DNA of 64,000 bases from contig CP101406.1 of NCBI GenBank assembly GCA_024758765.1, positions 124,001 to 188,000 on the forward strand, written 5' to 3'. How positions within the stretch are numbered: position 1 is the first letter of the stretch; each line of letters begins with the position of its first letter. Source of the DNA: Mycobacterium sp. SVM_VP21. Lineage in GTDB: Bacteria > Actinomycetota > Actinomycetes > Mycobacteriales > Mycobacteriaceae. Of the stretch, positions 26,279 to 38,087 are shown piece after piece. The position numbers were made by a program, and so were the translations under genes. Below the pieces are notes generated by a model, which was not told the DNA's origin, did no database searches, and saw only the letters and a list, made by a program, of their open reading frames with translations.

Positions 26279-27253
26279 TCAGGACGGTTTAACCCCGGTG
26301 ATCATCAGGTTGTAGAACCAGCCCTTGGGCACCACCCGGCGCCAGATGTTGGCGTCCACCCAGCTCAGGCCCCTCCAGCTGCCGAAGGCGAACCGCGCCC
26401 AGCCCCAGCCAAGCTTGCCCGGCGGGACCGTCGACTCGAAAGTCCGCACCGGCCAGCCCAGCATGGCGGCGGTGAACTCTTCGCTGGCGGTCTGCACGTC
26501 GACCGCGCCGGCGTTGCTCGCCATCCGCTCCAGATCGCGTGGCTCGAAGGTGTGCAGGTCCACGATCCACTCGAGGGCAGCGGCGCGGGAGTTCTCGTCG
26601 AGCTCCTCCTGCGGCCGGCGCCAGGAACCCATCCCGGGGAGCTTCATCGCCGCGACCGTGGTCTTCCAGGTCAGGTCGGCCAGCCGCCGGGCGTAGAAGT
26701 TGCCGACCGTGGTGGGCTCGCCGGCGAAGATGAACCGCCCACCAGGCTTGAGCACCCGGACCACCTCGCGTAGCGACAGTTCGACGTCGGGAATGTGGTG
26801 CAGCACCGCGTGGCCGACCACCAGGTCGAAGGTGTTGTCCTCATACGGGATGCCCTCGGCGTCGGCGACCCGACCGTCAACGTCCAGACCGAGGGCCTGA
26901 CCGTTGCGGGTGGCGACCTTGACCATGCCGGGCGACAGGTCAGTGACCGAGCCACGCCGCGCTACGCCGGACTGCATCAGGTTGAGCAGGAAGAATCCCG
27001 TGCCGCAGCCGAGTTCCAGCGCCCGGTCATACAGCGGCGCTTCCCCGGACCTGTCGGCGGCCGGCACGATCGCGTCGAAGCGGCCCCGGGCGTAGTCGAT
27101 GCAGCGCTCGTCGTAGGAGATCGACCACTTCTCGTCGTACTGCTCGGCCTCCCAGTCGTGATAGAGCACCTGAGCGAGCTTGCTGTCATGCCGGGCGGCC
27201 TCCACCTGCTCGGCGGTGGCGTGCGGGTTCGGCGTCGGGTCCGTACTGGTCAT
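26279..27253 (-). CDS. class I SAM-dependent methyltransferase
   Basis: Methyltransferase of 324 aa, equivalent of Rv3038c. Motif I is ALELGCGTGFFLLNL (about residues 80-94), followed by DLSPGMVKVA, the motif II/III segment FDLVGHAVLHHI and LKPGGRFIFAGEP. The domain matches UbiE/Methyltransf_11 proteins. Its stop is about 50 bp before the GTG of the next methyltransferase gene, and family-like sequence bridges this gap, so the two are likely coupled. Substrate unknown; location suggests MGLP or another lipid/carbohydrate. Confidence 0.9.
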   Translation of the reverse strand: MTSTDPTPNPHATAEQVEAARHDSKLAQVLYHDWEAEQYDEKWSISYDERCIDYARGRFDAIVPAADRSGEAPLYDRALELGCGTGFFLLNLMQSGVARRGSVTDLSPGMVKVATRNGQALGLDVDGRVADAEGIPYEDNTFDLVVGHAVLHHIPDVELSLREVVRVLKPGGRFIFAGEPTTVGNFYARRLADLTWKTTVAAMKLPGMGSWRRPQEELDENSRAAALEWIVDLHTFEPRDLERMASNAGAVDVQTASEEFTAAMLGWPVRTFESTVPPGKLGWGWARFAFGSWRGLSWVDANIWRRVVPKGWFYNLMITGVKPS

Positions 27254-27285
27254 GGTAGGTCAGCCTAATAGGTGCTCTTCGCACG

Positions 27286-27328
27286 GCGAAGCCGGGCGCA
27301 GCGGGGGGAACGCCACGCCCGGCTCCGC
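27286..27328 (-). terminator. hairpin after histidine phosphatase gene
   Basis: Inverted repeat with arms 27286-27298 and 27316-27328 (AGCCGGGCG/CGCCCGGCT core of 9 perfect pairs, extended by 3 more after one mismatch) and a 17-nt loop. It follows the stop at 27336 on the minus strand and separates the inserted phosphatase genes from the methyltransferase operon. There is no U-run. Confidence 0.55.
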
Positions 27329-27335
27329 ACGCGGC

Positions 27336-28448
27336 TCAGATCGCCAGAGCTCCCAGCAGGTCACCCATCGCATCCCCCGCACCGCTGCCCGCGGCGTCGC
27401 CCAGCGATCCGGTGATGGTGTCGATCACCGCCTGCGGGAACTCCACGAGCGCCGAGAAGACGTCGCTGAAGCCGGTCTGCAATGCAGCGAGGACGTCGGA
27501 CGGGTCGCCGCCCAGGATGGCCTCCCAGATGTGCCAGCCAGCCATCTGGGGCGCCACGACCAGGTCACGCCAGTCGACGAACAGCCCGGTGAGCAGCCCC
27601 GGGTTCGCCGCCACGTCCTGCCCGTTCCAGCTGACCAACGTCCAGCCGTCGGTGGGGTTGCCCTCGACCACGACCTGTCCGGTGTTGGGTATCCCGTGGT
27701 CATTGGCCAGCGTCTGCAAGAACAGCCCCCAATCGGGGTTCTTGACGTTCATCATCGTCCACGCCATGATCGCCGCGCCGTGCGAAAACGCCACATCGGT
27801 CCCGCTGCTGTCGCCCTCTGCCGTACTGGCGTCGTAGATCGTCTGAAGGGCGCCACTGTAGTTGTCCTGGAACGCCATCCCGTTGGGGTTGATGCCCGAG
27901 CCCAGCATCGGCACCCAGTAGGCCCCGGTCATCCACGCGATGGTGGGCAGGAGATAGAGGAGGCCGGGGATGGTGCCGCTCTGTCCTTCCAGCCACCCGG
28001 CATTGATCTCGCCGAGCCCGGACAGGATCTGGCTCGGGTCGAGCAACGGTGTCGGGCCGCCCGGGATCTGGTCGTAGTTGCTGTTGCCCGCCAGCAACTG
28101 GACTAGCGGCCAGGCCGTCTGCTGGGCGCGCAGGAAGTCCGAAGCCCACACCCCGCCGATATTGTTGTCGCCGCCGTTGTACAGCTGCTCGCCGACAGTG
28201 ATCGCCTGCTGCTCGCCATCTGCGGTCAGCGGCGCACCCGGCGCCGTCGTCCCGATGTAGTCCGTCACGTTCTCCGTCGACTGCCCGTGCCGGACCAGAT
28301 CCAGCAGGATGTCCGTTGCGGTCAGCTGGATGTTAGGCACTTTGAGGGCGGGCAGCGGCCCGGCTATCGGAGCCACCGGGGCGACGGCCACGAGGCCGGC
28401 GCCGACAAGGGTGACCCCGGCGGTGATCCACGGGCGGGTGTGCTGCAT
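27336..28448 (-). CDS. secreted histidine phosphatase (copy 1)
   Basis: Histidine-phosphatase-superfamily (phosphoglycerate-mutase-like) protein of 370 aa with an N-terminal signal peptide (MQHTRPWITAGVTLVGAGLV, then an Ala/Pro-rich cleavage region). The phosphohistidine motif is LVRHGQSTEN near residue 51, the second Arg is in DFLRAQQTAW, and the second catalytic His in FSHGAAI, so the active site looks intact. The C-terminal tail after residue 300 is shared with the paralogue at 28574. A GGAGAAGG site precedes the ATG. The natural phosphoester substrate outside the membrane is unknown. These genes interrupt the Rv3038c-echA17 order. Confidence 0.88.
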   Translation of the reverse strand: MQHTRPWITAGVTLVGAGLVAVAPVAPIAGPLPALKVPNIQLTATDILLDLVRHGQSTENVTDYIGTTAPGAPLTADGEQQAITVGEQLYNGGDNNIGGVWASDFLRAQQTAWPLVQLLAGNSNYDQIPGGPTPLLDPSQILSGLGEINAGWLEGQSGTIPGLLYLLPTIAWMTGAYWVPMLGSGINPNGMAFQDNYSGALQTIYDASTAEGDSSGTDVAFSHGAAIMAWTMMNVKNPDWGLFLQTLANDHGIPNTGQVVVEGNPTDGWTLVSWNGQDVAANPGLLTGLFVDWRDLVVAPQMAGWHIWEAILGGDPSDVLAALQTGFSDVFSALVEFPQAVIDTITGSLGDAAGSGAGDAMGDLLGALAI

Positions 28449-28458
28449 GACCTTCTCC

Positions 28459-28515
28459 TTCAGCGATTCCGTAAGTTCCGTTACGCTCCGGCGCGTAGCG
28501 CAATGCTTCGCTGAA
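28459..28515 (-). repeat. nested inverted repeats upstream of copy 1
   Basis: An 8-bp perfect pair TTCAGCGA (28459-28466)/TCGCTGAA (28508-28515) encloses CGTAA-gttccg-TTACG (28470-28485). It lies just upstream of the ATG at 28448, between the two phosphatase genes. It could be a leader RNA structure, an operator, or the terminator of the upstream paralogue. Confidence 0.4.
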
Positions 28516-28573
28516 AATATCCCGTTGTTTTTCTTATGTCAATGCTTAATCCGCCGAATTCCGCCGTCGTGCG

Positions 28574-29593
28574 CTAAACGCCGAGCGCGCCGGCGATGGT
28601 GTTGAACACGTCCTGCGGGAAGGTGATGAGAGCGCCGAGAACCTGATCAAACCCGCTCTGTACGGCGGCAGCGATTTCGGCCTCGTCCCCGCCCTGCAAC
28701 GCCTCCAGGATGTGCCAGGTCGCGATCTGCGGCGCGACGTTCAGATCCCGCCAGTCGACGAACAGTCCGGTGAATAGGTCCGGGGTCTCGGCCACGTCAT
28801 GACCGCCCCAGCGGACCAGCGTCCAGCCGTCGGTGGGGTTGCCCTCGATAACAACCTGGCCGGTGTTGGCCAGTGGACTGTGAGTGTCGAGCAGTTCGCT
28901 GAGGACCAGCCCGAAGTCAGGGTTCTTGACGTTCATCAACGTCCAGATCGAGATCGTTCCGGCGTGGGCGAACACCGCGTCGCTCAGCGGGTTCTGCTCG
29001 TCAGAGACGGTGTTGTTGTAAATGGCGTCGATCGCCTCGGTGACGCGGTCGTTGAACGCAACCCCGTTGGGGTCGATGGTGGATCCCAGCATCGGCACCC
29101 AGTACTGCCCCAAGGCCCACATGAATGTCGGTAGGGCGTAAGCGATCTCGGTGAGGATGTTGAGATCGTGCCCCTCGAACCATCCCGCATTGATCTCGTT
29201 GAGCCCGGCGAGGATCGAGACGTCCATTCCCAGCAGACCAGCCAACGGCTGCGCGGTGTCCTGCGCGCGAACGAACTCCGACGCGTAGATGCCGGCAAGT
29301 CCGCCCGGGAATGCCGCATCGATCAACGGAGCCACCGCAGCCGCCTGCTGCTCCCCGAGTTCGGTGAGCGGAGCGCCCGGCGGAAGGGTGCCCAGGATGC
29401 CGTCGGCGTTGTCCTGAGACTGACCGTGGCGGATCAGGTCGATGGTGATGTCCGTGACGTCCTGAGCCGCGAGCAGAATATCGACCGCCACGGCTCCGGC
29501 CTGCGGCATCACGACCGGACCAGCCACAACGGCGCCCGCGCCCAGCAGTGCGACGGCTGCGGCGGTCCAGGGACGGATGGCAGGTGACTGCAT
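28574..29593 (-). CDS. secreted histidine phosphatase (copy 2)
   Basis: Paralogue of the preceding gene product, 339 aa, with a signal peptide ending near VVMPQAGAVA. It has LIRHGQSQDN, EFVRAQDTAQ and VFAHAGTI as the catalytic motifs; the HG of copy 1 is HA here. The two copies share stretches such as TGQVVIEGNPTDGWTL and GLFVDWRDL, so they arose by tandem duplication, though they have diverged considerably. The C-terminal tail is again retained. It is probably expressed from its own promoter, with 125 bp before copy 1. No equivalent stands at this position in the M. tuberculosis order I know. Confidence 0.88.
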   Translation of the reverse strand: MQSPAIRPWTAAAVALLGAGAVVAGPVVMPQAGAVAVDILLAAQDVTDITIDLIRHGQSQDNADGILGTLPPGAPLTELGEQQAAAVAPLIDAAFPGGLAGIYASEFVRAQDTAQPLAGLLGMDVSILAGLNEINAGWFEGHDLNILTEIAYALPTFMWALGQYWVPMLGSTIDPNGVAFNDRVTEAIDAIYNNTVSDEQNPLSDAVFAHAGTISIWTLMNVKNPDFGLVLSELLDTHSPLANTGQVVIEGNPTDGWTLVRWGGHDVAETPDLFTGLFVDWRDLNVAPQIATWHILEALQGGDEAEIAAAVQSGFDQVLGALITFPQDVFNTIAGALGV

Positions 29594-29702
29594 GGTGGGT
29601 TCCTAACGCCGGGATCGTCGCGGCCCTCGCCGCTGACTGGACGTTAGCTGATAAAAACTTGAAAAGAAACCGTCACTGCCCCAAGTCGTTGTGGCGTGGC
29701 GC

Positions 29703-30458
29703 CTAAGAGCGTTCCCCCGCGGGGCCGATGCCGGCGGCGAACAGCTCACCGTAGCGGCGCTGGTCGGCGGCGGCCCGATCTGCCGGAGGCAGCGTCTCGA
29801 TGGAGTCGATCGAGGCCTTGGCGGCGGCCAACGCCTGCGCCGGGGTATCAATGAAACGGCGAGCCCAGCCAATCGCAGCCTCGTAGACACCGTCGGGTGC
29901 GACCATGTCGTCGACCAGCCCCAGGTCCAGCGCCTCTTCGGCATCGAAGAACCGGCCGCTGTAGGCCAACTCCTTCGCGCGGCTGGCACCGATGGTTCGA
30001 GCCAGCCGAGCCAGCCCGCCACCATCGGGAGCCAGGCCGGCCAGAATCTCAGTCGCTCCGAACTTGACGTTGTCGCCGCTGATTCGCCAGTCCGCGGCCA
30101 GCGCCAGCGCCAGACCACTCCCCAGCGCGTAGCCGGTGATCGCCGCCACCGTCGGCTTTCCGATTGCCGCCACCGCCTGCACGGCATCGTGGCGCACGCG
30201 AGCGAAGACCTGCGCCTCGGCCGCGATCAGCGTGCGCAGTTCGGGCACATCGTCACCGGCGCAAAAGATCTCGTGGCCCCCGTACAACACCACAGCGGCG
30301 ACGTCGTCGCGTGCCGACGCCTCGGCCGCAGCCGCGACGATCTCCCGGTAGACCTGCCGGGTCATGGCATTGGTCGGTGCCCGAGAGATCACCAGGGTGG
30401 CCACCCCCGGCTCCTCGGCGCAGGTGTGCACCGATACGAATTCGCTCATCCGGGCCAT
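29703..30458 (-). CDS. echA17: enoyl-CoA hydratase/isomerase family EchA17
   Basis: Crotonase-fold protein of 251 aa, equivalent of Rv3039c. The oxyanion-hole segment is [15 protein letters not shown] and the second one [20 protein letters not shown], followed by [16 protein letters not shown]. The second catalytic Glu (ATEI) is present, but the first, normally in a GCELA context, is replaced (GSGLAL). Classical hydration needs both, so activity may be reduced or different. Its start lies inside the end of the NUDIX gene (13-bp overlap), which places it in the operon ABC-NUDIX-echA17. Confidence 0.9.
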   Translation of the reverse strand: MARMSEFVSVHTCAEEPGVATLVISRAPTNAMTRQVYREIVAAAAEASARDDVAAVVLYGGHEIFCAGDDVPELRTLIAAEAQVFARVRHDAVQAVAAIGKPTVAAITGYALGSGLALALAADWRISGDNVKFGATEILAGLAPDGGGLARLARTIGASRAKELAYSGRFFDAEEALDLGLVDDMVAPDGVYEAAIGWARRFIDTPAQALAAAKASIDSIETLPPADRAAADQRRYGELFAAGIGPAGERS

Positions 30459-31261
30459 CGCGTCCCGCGCGCTGCGTTGTAACGGTCGGAGTTGAAGAAC
30501 TCGATCTCCCAGTTGTCGCCGCGACGCGCCAGGTTCGGTTGCACCACCGCGATCTGACGTTCCACCGCCATCACGGCCTCGATGCTGCGGCCGATGAGCG
30601 AATCCAGCTGCGTCCAGGTCGGCGGCAGCAAGAAGCTGTTCCCGGCCGCGAAGTCTTCGATCGCGGCTTCGGGCGTGAGCCAGCCGGCTCGGTCGGATTC
30701 GGTGTTGTCGCCGTCCGCGCGCTGCCCGACCGGTAGTGCGCCCACAAAGAAGTAGGTGTCGTAGCGGCGGGTGCGTTCGGCCTCCGGCGTCACCCAGTTC
30801 GCCCAGGGCCGCAGCAGCTCGGCGTGCAGCACCAGATGCTCGGTGCGCAGGAAGTCGGCGAACGACAGCTCGCCGGCGTTCAGGGCTCGCCGGGACTCGG
30901 CATAGACCGACGCATCGGAGACCAACCGGTTCGGATCATCGGCGGGGCCGGCGAACAGCACCCCGGATTCCTCGAAAGTCTCGCGTGCGGCGGCGCACAC
31001 CAGGGCCGCGGCCAGGTCGACGTCGACTCCGAAACGCTGCGCCCACCACGTCGGTTCGGGCCCGTGCCAGGCGATCTCGGTGCTGCGGTCACGGTCGTCG
31101 ACTCCACCGCCGGGAAACACCATCACCCCGGCGGCGAACTCCATCGCGGCGTGGCGGCGCATCAGGAACACGTCGAGGCCCTGCCCGCCGGGGGCGTCCT
31201 CGCGTACCAGCATCACTGTCGCAGCAGGTCGCGTCGGCAAAGGTTGTTGGGGTTCGTTCAT
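30446..31261 (-). CDS. NUDIX hydrolase
   Basis: NUDIX protein of 271 aa, equivalent of Rv3040c. The Nudix box is seen as [16 protein letters not shown] (REXXEEXG core) near residue 97, after [11 protein letters not shown]. The size and the large insert between PGG and the box suit the NUDT19/RppH-like CoA or nucleoside-diphosphate hydrolases of actinobacteria; substrate not deducible. Start and stop overlap the ABC ATPase gene (ATGA) and echA17 respectively, a tightly packed operon. With a hydratase next door, CoA-ester cleavage is a reasonable guess. Confidence 0.88.
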   Translation of the reverse strand: MNEPQQPLPTRPAATVMLVREDAPGGQGLDVFLMRRHAAMEFAAGVMVFPGGGVDDRDRSTEIAWHGPEPTWWAQRFGVDVDLAAALVCAAARETFEESGVLFAGPADDPNRLVSDASVYAESRRALNAGELSFADFLRTEHLVLHAELLRPWANWVTPEAERTRRYDTYFFVGALPVGQRADGDNTESDRAGWLTPEAAIEDFAAGNSFLLPPTWTQLDSLIGRSIEAVMAVERQIAVVQPNLARRGDNWEIEFFNSDRYNAARGTRWPG

Positions 31262-32112
31262 GCGCGCCTCCGGTGGGCTGCTCGACTACGGGTCCGGCGC
31301 GCGAAGTAGCGCCCGTCGATGACATCCAGGGAGATCGACTGGCCGAACGTGGCCGACAGGTTCTCGGCCGTGAGCACGTCCTCGAGCAGGCCGGCAGCCA
31401 CCGCGCGGCCCTCGGCCAGCAGCAGGCAGTGACTGAATCCGACCGGGATCTCCTCGACATGGTGGGTGACCAGGACGATCGCCGGCGCGTCCGGGTCGGC
31501 GGCCAGATCCCCCAGCCGCGCCACCAGTTCCTCGCGCCCGCCCAGGTCCAGGCCGGCCGCCGGCTCGTCGAGCAGTAGCAGTTCTGGGTCGGTCATCAGG
31601 GCGCGGGCGATCAGCACCCGCTTGCGTTCGCCTTCGCTCAAAGTGCCGTAGGTGCGATCGGCTAGGTGCTCGGCGCCCAGGCTCTCCAACAGATCGACCG
31701 CCCGCTCGTGGTCGACGGCGTCGTAGCGTTCCCGCCACCGTCCCAGCACTGCGTAGCCGGCCGAGATGACTAGGTCGCTGACCGTTTCCCCGCCTGGGAT
31801 CCGCTGCGCCAGTGAGGAGGAACTCAGTCCGACCCGGGCCCGCAGTTCCGTGGTGTCGACCCGGCCCAGCTGTTCGCCCAACACGTAGGCCACACCCGAG
31901 GACGGGTGCTCGGTGGCGGCGGCGATCCGCAGCAACGACGTCTTGCCCGCCCCGTTGGGCCCGATGATCACCCAACGTTCGTCGAGTTCGACCGACCAGT
32001 CCAGCGGCCCCACCAGAGAGCGCCCGTCACGGCACAGCGAAATGCCCTCGAAGTGGATCAACAGATCCTGATCGGCCCCGGTTGCGGGAGCGGAACGTCC
32101 GGTATCGGGCAC
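31258..32112 (-). CDS. ABC transporter ATP-binding protein
   Basis: ABC ATPase of 284 aa, equivalent of Rv3041c. Walker A GPNGAGKTS (about residue 52), signature LSEGERKRV, Walker B LLLLDEPAAG and H-loop VTHHVEEI are all intact. No membrane partner gene is adjacent, so it may belong to a soluble ABC class or use a remote permease. I chose the GTG at 32112, which keeps a short leader before the ATPase fold; the frame is open upstream to 32247. It is first in the operon with the NUDIX and echA17 genes and divergent from the PE-PPE hydrolase gene. Confidence 0.9.
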   Translation of the reverse strand: MPDTGRSAPATGADQDLLIHFEGISLCRDGRSLVGPLDWSVELDERWVIIGPNGAGKTSLLRIAAATEHPSSGVAYVLGEQLGRVDTTELRARVGLSSSSLAQRIPGGETVSDLVISAGYAVLGRWRERYDAVDHERAVDLLESLGAEHLADRTYGTLSEGERKRVLIARALMTDPELLLLDEPAAGLDLGGREELVARLGDLAADPDAPAIVLVTHHVEEIPVGFSHCLLLAEGRAVAAGLLEDVLTAENLSATFGQSISLDVIDGRYFARRTRSRAAHRRRA

Positions 32113-32275
32113 GGTCCTATCGTGCCGTATCCCGGCTCCGCGACGACCGACCGGGGTACGACAGCCAGGGCGCATTTTCGATCGATGTTCTTGCCAGTTA
32201 CTCCAGGTGGCCCTGTTGTAATGTGTTGCACGGTTCACGCTCATCAATACTTTGGGTTTATTTCAGGGAGCTTCG

Positions 32276-33670
32276 ATGGTCCGTATTTCCAGTGCTGTCG
32301 CGGTCGGGATTGTCAGTGCCGGTCTCATCGTCTGCCCCTCCCCCGCGGGCGCCGCGGTGCCGGCGGTCCAGGCTGTCCAGCTCACCGGCGCCGGCTTGCC
32401 GCTAGGCGGCGGGACCGCGCTGATCATGGGCGGCAGCGGTATGCCCACGCCCGGCCCCGGCTACGCGGATCTGGTCAACGAGCTCTACCTGGCGCCCCTC
32501 GGCTTCACCGGCACCACCCAGATCCTGACCACCCCCGAAACGCTGTACCCGTTCCTGGGCGCGTTCACCGGGACTTTCGACAGTTCGGTGGATGAAGGCA
32601 TCCAGGTCCTGGAGGCCGCGATCCTGGGCCAGATCGCCGGCGGCCAGGTCGACGCCGACAACCCCGTCGTGGTGTTCGGGTGGTCGCAAAGCGCGGTGAT
32701 CTCGTCGCTAGTCATGCAACAACTCGCCGACCAGGGCGTGCCCAGCGACTACGTGCACTTTGTCCTGATCGGCAACGAGAGCCTTCCCAACGGCGGAATG
32801 CTGTCCCGCTTCGACCTTCCGACAGGGACGTATCCGGAACTGCCCAGCGTCGGAATGACATTCAGTGGCGCAGCGCCCGCCAACCTTTTCCCCACCACCG
32901 TCTACACCACCGAGTACGACGGTTTCGCCAATTTTCCGCAGTATTCGCTCAACTTCTTGTCCACGATCAACGCCGTTATGGGCATCATCTTCGCGCACAC
33001 GGCCTATCTGGGGCTCAGTCCCGAGGACATCGCCAACGCGGTGCCCCTTCCGACGTCGAGCCCCGATCTCTTGACCGACTACTACATGATCCCCTCCAGC
33101 ACGTTGCCGCTGCTGGCTCCGCTGCAGCTGCTGCCCTACATCGGCAACCCGCTAGTCGATCTGCTTGATCCGGCACTGCGAGTGCTGGTGAATCTGGGAT
33201 ACGGCAACATCGAGCACGGCTGGAGCCCGGAATTCGCGGACACCCCCACCGGCATCGGATTCCTGCCCGACTTCAGTGTCCTGCAACAGGTTCCGCAAGC
33301 ACTCTTCGACGGCGTGCAAAAGGGCATCACCGACGCCTTCAACACCTTGATGGATCCGGCCAACTACGTCTACTCAATGCCGGAGTGGGCCGAACAGTTG
33401 GCGAGCCTGGGCGGCATCATGGACGGTGGAGAGACCTCTGTCGGAGTTACGGTGCCCACCACGTGGGACGACCTCTTCGGGTCGTTCCCGCCGCATACGG
33501 GCTACCCGCCGCTGGACATGCTCAGCGCCTTGCTGTTCACGCTGCCCGAGTACGGCTACAACGTCTTCACGTCCGAGATCGCTGACGGCGACCTCCTCGA
33601 CGCCATCGGGATACCGCTCGCCGCCACCGCCGGGCTCCTGCCGTTGGCGTTGATCGGGGCGTTGCTGTAA
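32276..33670 (+). CDS. secreted PE-PPE domain hydrolase
   Basis: Protein of 464 aa with a cleavable signal peptide (VRISSAVAVGIVSAGLIV to about PAGAA) followed directly by a PE-PPE domain (alpha/beta serine hydrolase). The N-terminal PE or PPE module is absent, so export would be by Sec rather than type VII. GGSGMPTPG starts the domain, the serine elbow is VFGWSQSAVISS near residue 140, and NLGYGNIEHGW near residue 310 carries a conserved His. Members have esterase/thioesterase activity or acyltransferase roles in the cell envelope. A GGGAG precedes the ATG at 32276; an in-frame ATG at 32252 lacks this. Confidence 0.88.
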   Translation: MVRISSAVAVGIVSAGLIVCPSPAGAAVPAVQAVQLTGAGLPLGGGTALIMGGSGMPTPGPGYADLVNELYLAPLGFTGTTQILTTPETLYPFLGAFTGTFDSSVDEGIQVLEAAILGQIAGGQVDADNPVVVFGWSQSAVISSLVMQQLADQGVPSDYVHFVLIGNESLPNGGMLSRFDLPTGTYPELPSVGMTFSGAAPANLFPTTVYTTEYDGFANFPQYSLNFLSTINAVMGIIFAHTAYLGLSPEDIANAVPLPTSSPDLLTDYYMIPSSTLPLLAPLQLLPYIGNPLVDLLDPALRVLVNLGYGNIEHGWSPEFADTPTGIGFLPDFSVLQQVPQALFDGVQKGITDAFNTLMDPANYVYSMPEWAEQLASLGGIMDGGETSVGVTVPTTWDDLFGSFPPHTGYPPLDMLSALLFTLPEYGYNVFTSEIADGDLLDAIGIPLAATAGLLPLALIGALL

Positions 33671-33728
33671 CGCCGCGGTCCATGGCGGCGACCCGCCGCG
33701 CCCGGCTCCGCCACGCTCGCGATCGCCG

Positions 33729-36738
<3,010 letters not shown>

Positions 36739-36875
36739 GATTCCTCCAAACATGGGCATCCCGGGAACTTGGTCGAATCCTAACCCCGAGCATCGCCCTG
36801 TCGGTATAGGCCTCCTACAAACTGTCGTATTCGTCTCCTCAAGAGGTGCACCACCGTGGGTGTTAACGTCACGGC

Positions 36876-37961
36876 GTGACCAGGGTGGACAGGCGGGCGG
36901 CGTCCGCAGTAGCGCTTGCCGTGACCTTGCTCACGACGGCCGGATGCGCGGGTGATACCGCCGAAACGGCTACGACCTCGATCTCCACCACGACGACGAT
37001 GGTCGCCGGGGCCGGCGTGCTCGGCAATGATCGTCGCCCCGACGAGTCGTGCGCGGCTGAGCCTGCGCACCCGGACCCCGGGCCCGCCATGCGCTGGGCC
37101 CACAACGCGGCCGAGGTGGAGCCGGCCAGCGTCGAAGTCCCCGAGCAGGCGGAACGCATCGTAGTGCTCTCCGGCGATCAGCTCGACACGCTGTGCGCCC
37201 TGGGCCTGCAGTCCCGCGTGGTCGGCGCCGCACTATCGGACGGGGCGGACAAGCAACCGTCGTACCTGGGCTCGGTAGTGCACGGTGTCGCGGCCGTGGG
37301 CTCGGCCAGCAACCCCGATACCGGCGCCATCGCCGAGCTGCATCCGGATCTGATCCTGGGTGCACAGGGCCTGACACCCGGATATGCGGAGCTGGCCGCG
37401 ATCGCCCCCACCGTGTTCAGCGGGGCGCCGGGTTCGGCGTGGGAGGACAACGTGCGCGCTGTGGGCGCCGCGACGGCACGCAACGGCGCCGCCGACGAGG
37501 TGCTCGAGAGGTTCAGCGCGTACGCCGCTGAAACCCGTGAGGTCAGCGACGCGACCCACTTCCAGGTGTCGGTGGTGGAGTTCACCGACAACAGCGTGCG
37601 GGTGTACGGGGCCTCCGGCTTCGCTGCCAGCGTGCTCAAGACCGTCGGGGTGGACCGCCCACCGTCGCAGCGCTTCACCGATCGGCCCTACATCGAGATC
37701 CCAGCTAACGATGCCGATCTGGCCGGCCGGGCGGATTTCTCGGCGGCCGACGGCGACGTCGTCTACGTGTCGTTCGCCTCGCCAGCAGTGAAGGCGCGGG
37801 CTGCCACCGTGTTCGACAGCGTCGCCTGGCGACGGCTTGCGGCCAACCGTGACAGCCGGGTTTTCGTCGTCAACAACGAGGTGTGGCAGACCGGGCAGGG
37901 ACCGGTCGCCGCGCGCGGCGTGGCCGAAGATCTGCGCTGGGTGAACGCGCCGATCAACTGA
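36876..37961 (+). CDS. fecB: Fe3+-siderophore ABC substrate-binding lipoprotein
   Basis: Periplasmic-binding-type lipoprotein of 361 aa, equivalent of Rv3044. Signal peptide with lipobox TAGC at about residue 27, then a low-complexity Thr-rich linker, then the FecB/BtuF fold: [20 protein letters not shown] and [11 protein letters not shown]. It binds ferric siderophore outside the membrane; FecB has also been linked to carboxymycobactin capture and antibiotic tolerance. Start is GTG; divergent from ctaD over 137 bp with no obvious IdeR box that I can see. Confidence 0.92.
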   Translation: MTRVDRRAASAVALAVTLLTTAGCAGDTAETATTSISTTTTMVAGAGVLGNDRRPDESCAAEPAHPDPGPAMRWAHNAAEVEPASVEVPEQAERIVVLSGDQLDTLCALGLQSRVVGAALSDGADKQPSYLGSVVHGVAAVGSASNPDTGAIAELHPDLILGAQGLTPGYAELAAIAPTVFSGAPGSAWEDNVRAVGAATARNGAADEVLERFSAYAAETREVSDATHFQVSVVEFTDNSVRVYGASGFAASVLKTVGVDRPPSQRFTDRPYIEIPANDADLAGRADFSAADGDVVYVSFASPAVKARAATVFDSVAWRRLAANRDSRVFVVNNEVWQTGQGPVAARGVAEDLRWVNAPIN

Positions 37962-38023
37962 TCCGGCGTCCCTGCCCCCGACGCCTGCGGTGACCGATCT
38001 CACGCCCGTGGGACACGCTTTTC

Positions 38024-38039
38024 AGCAAATAACTTTGCT
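38024..38039. promoter_or_regulatory. palindrome upstream of adhC
   Basis: AGCAAA-TAAC-TTTGCT, perfect 6-bp arms, 48 bp before the adhC ATG, in an A/T-rich patch and followed by TATGTT as a possible -10. The arrangement fits a repressor or activator site, or a short RNA hairpin if transcription starts earlier. Confidence 0.5.
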
Positions 38040-38087
38040 AAGCTATGTTTTTACGTGTCGATGCATATCTGAAGAGGAATCTCCGCT

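Noticed and set aside
33671..33690. CGCCGC...GCGGCG repeat after the first PE-PPE gene
   Set aside because: A 6-bp GC stem in very GC-rich DNA is expected by chance; not listed as a terminator.
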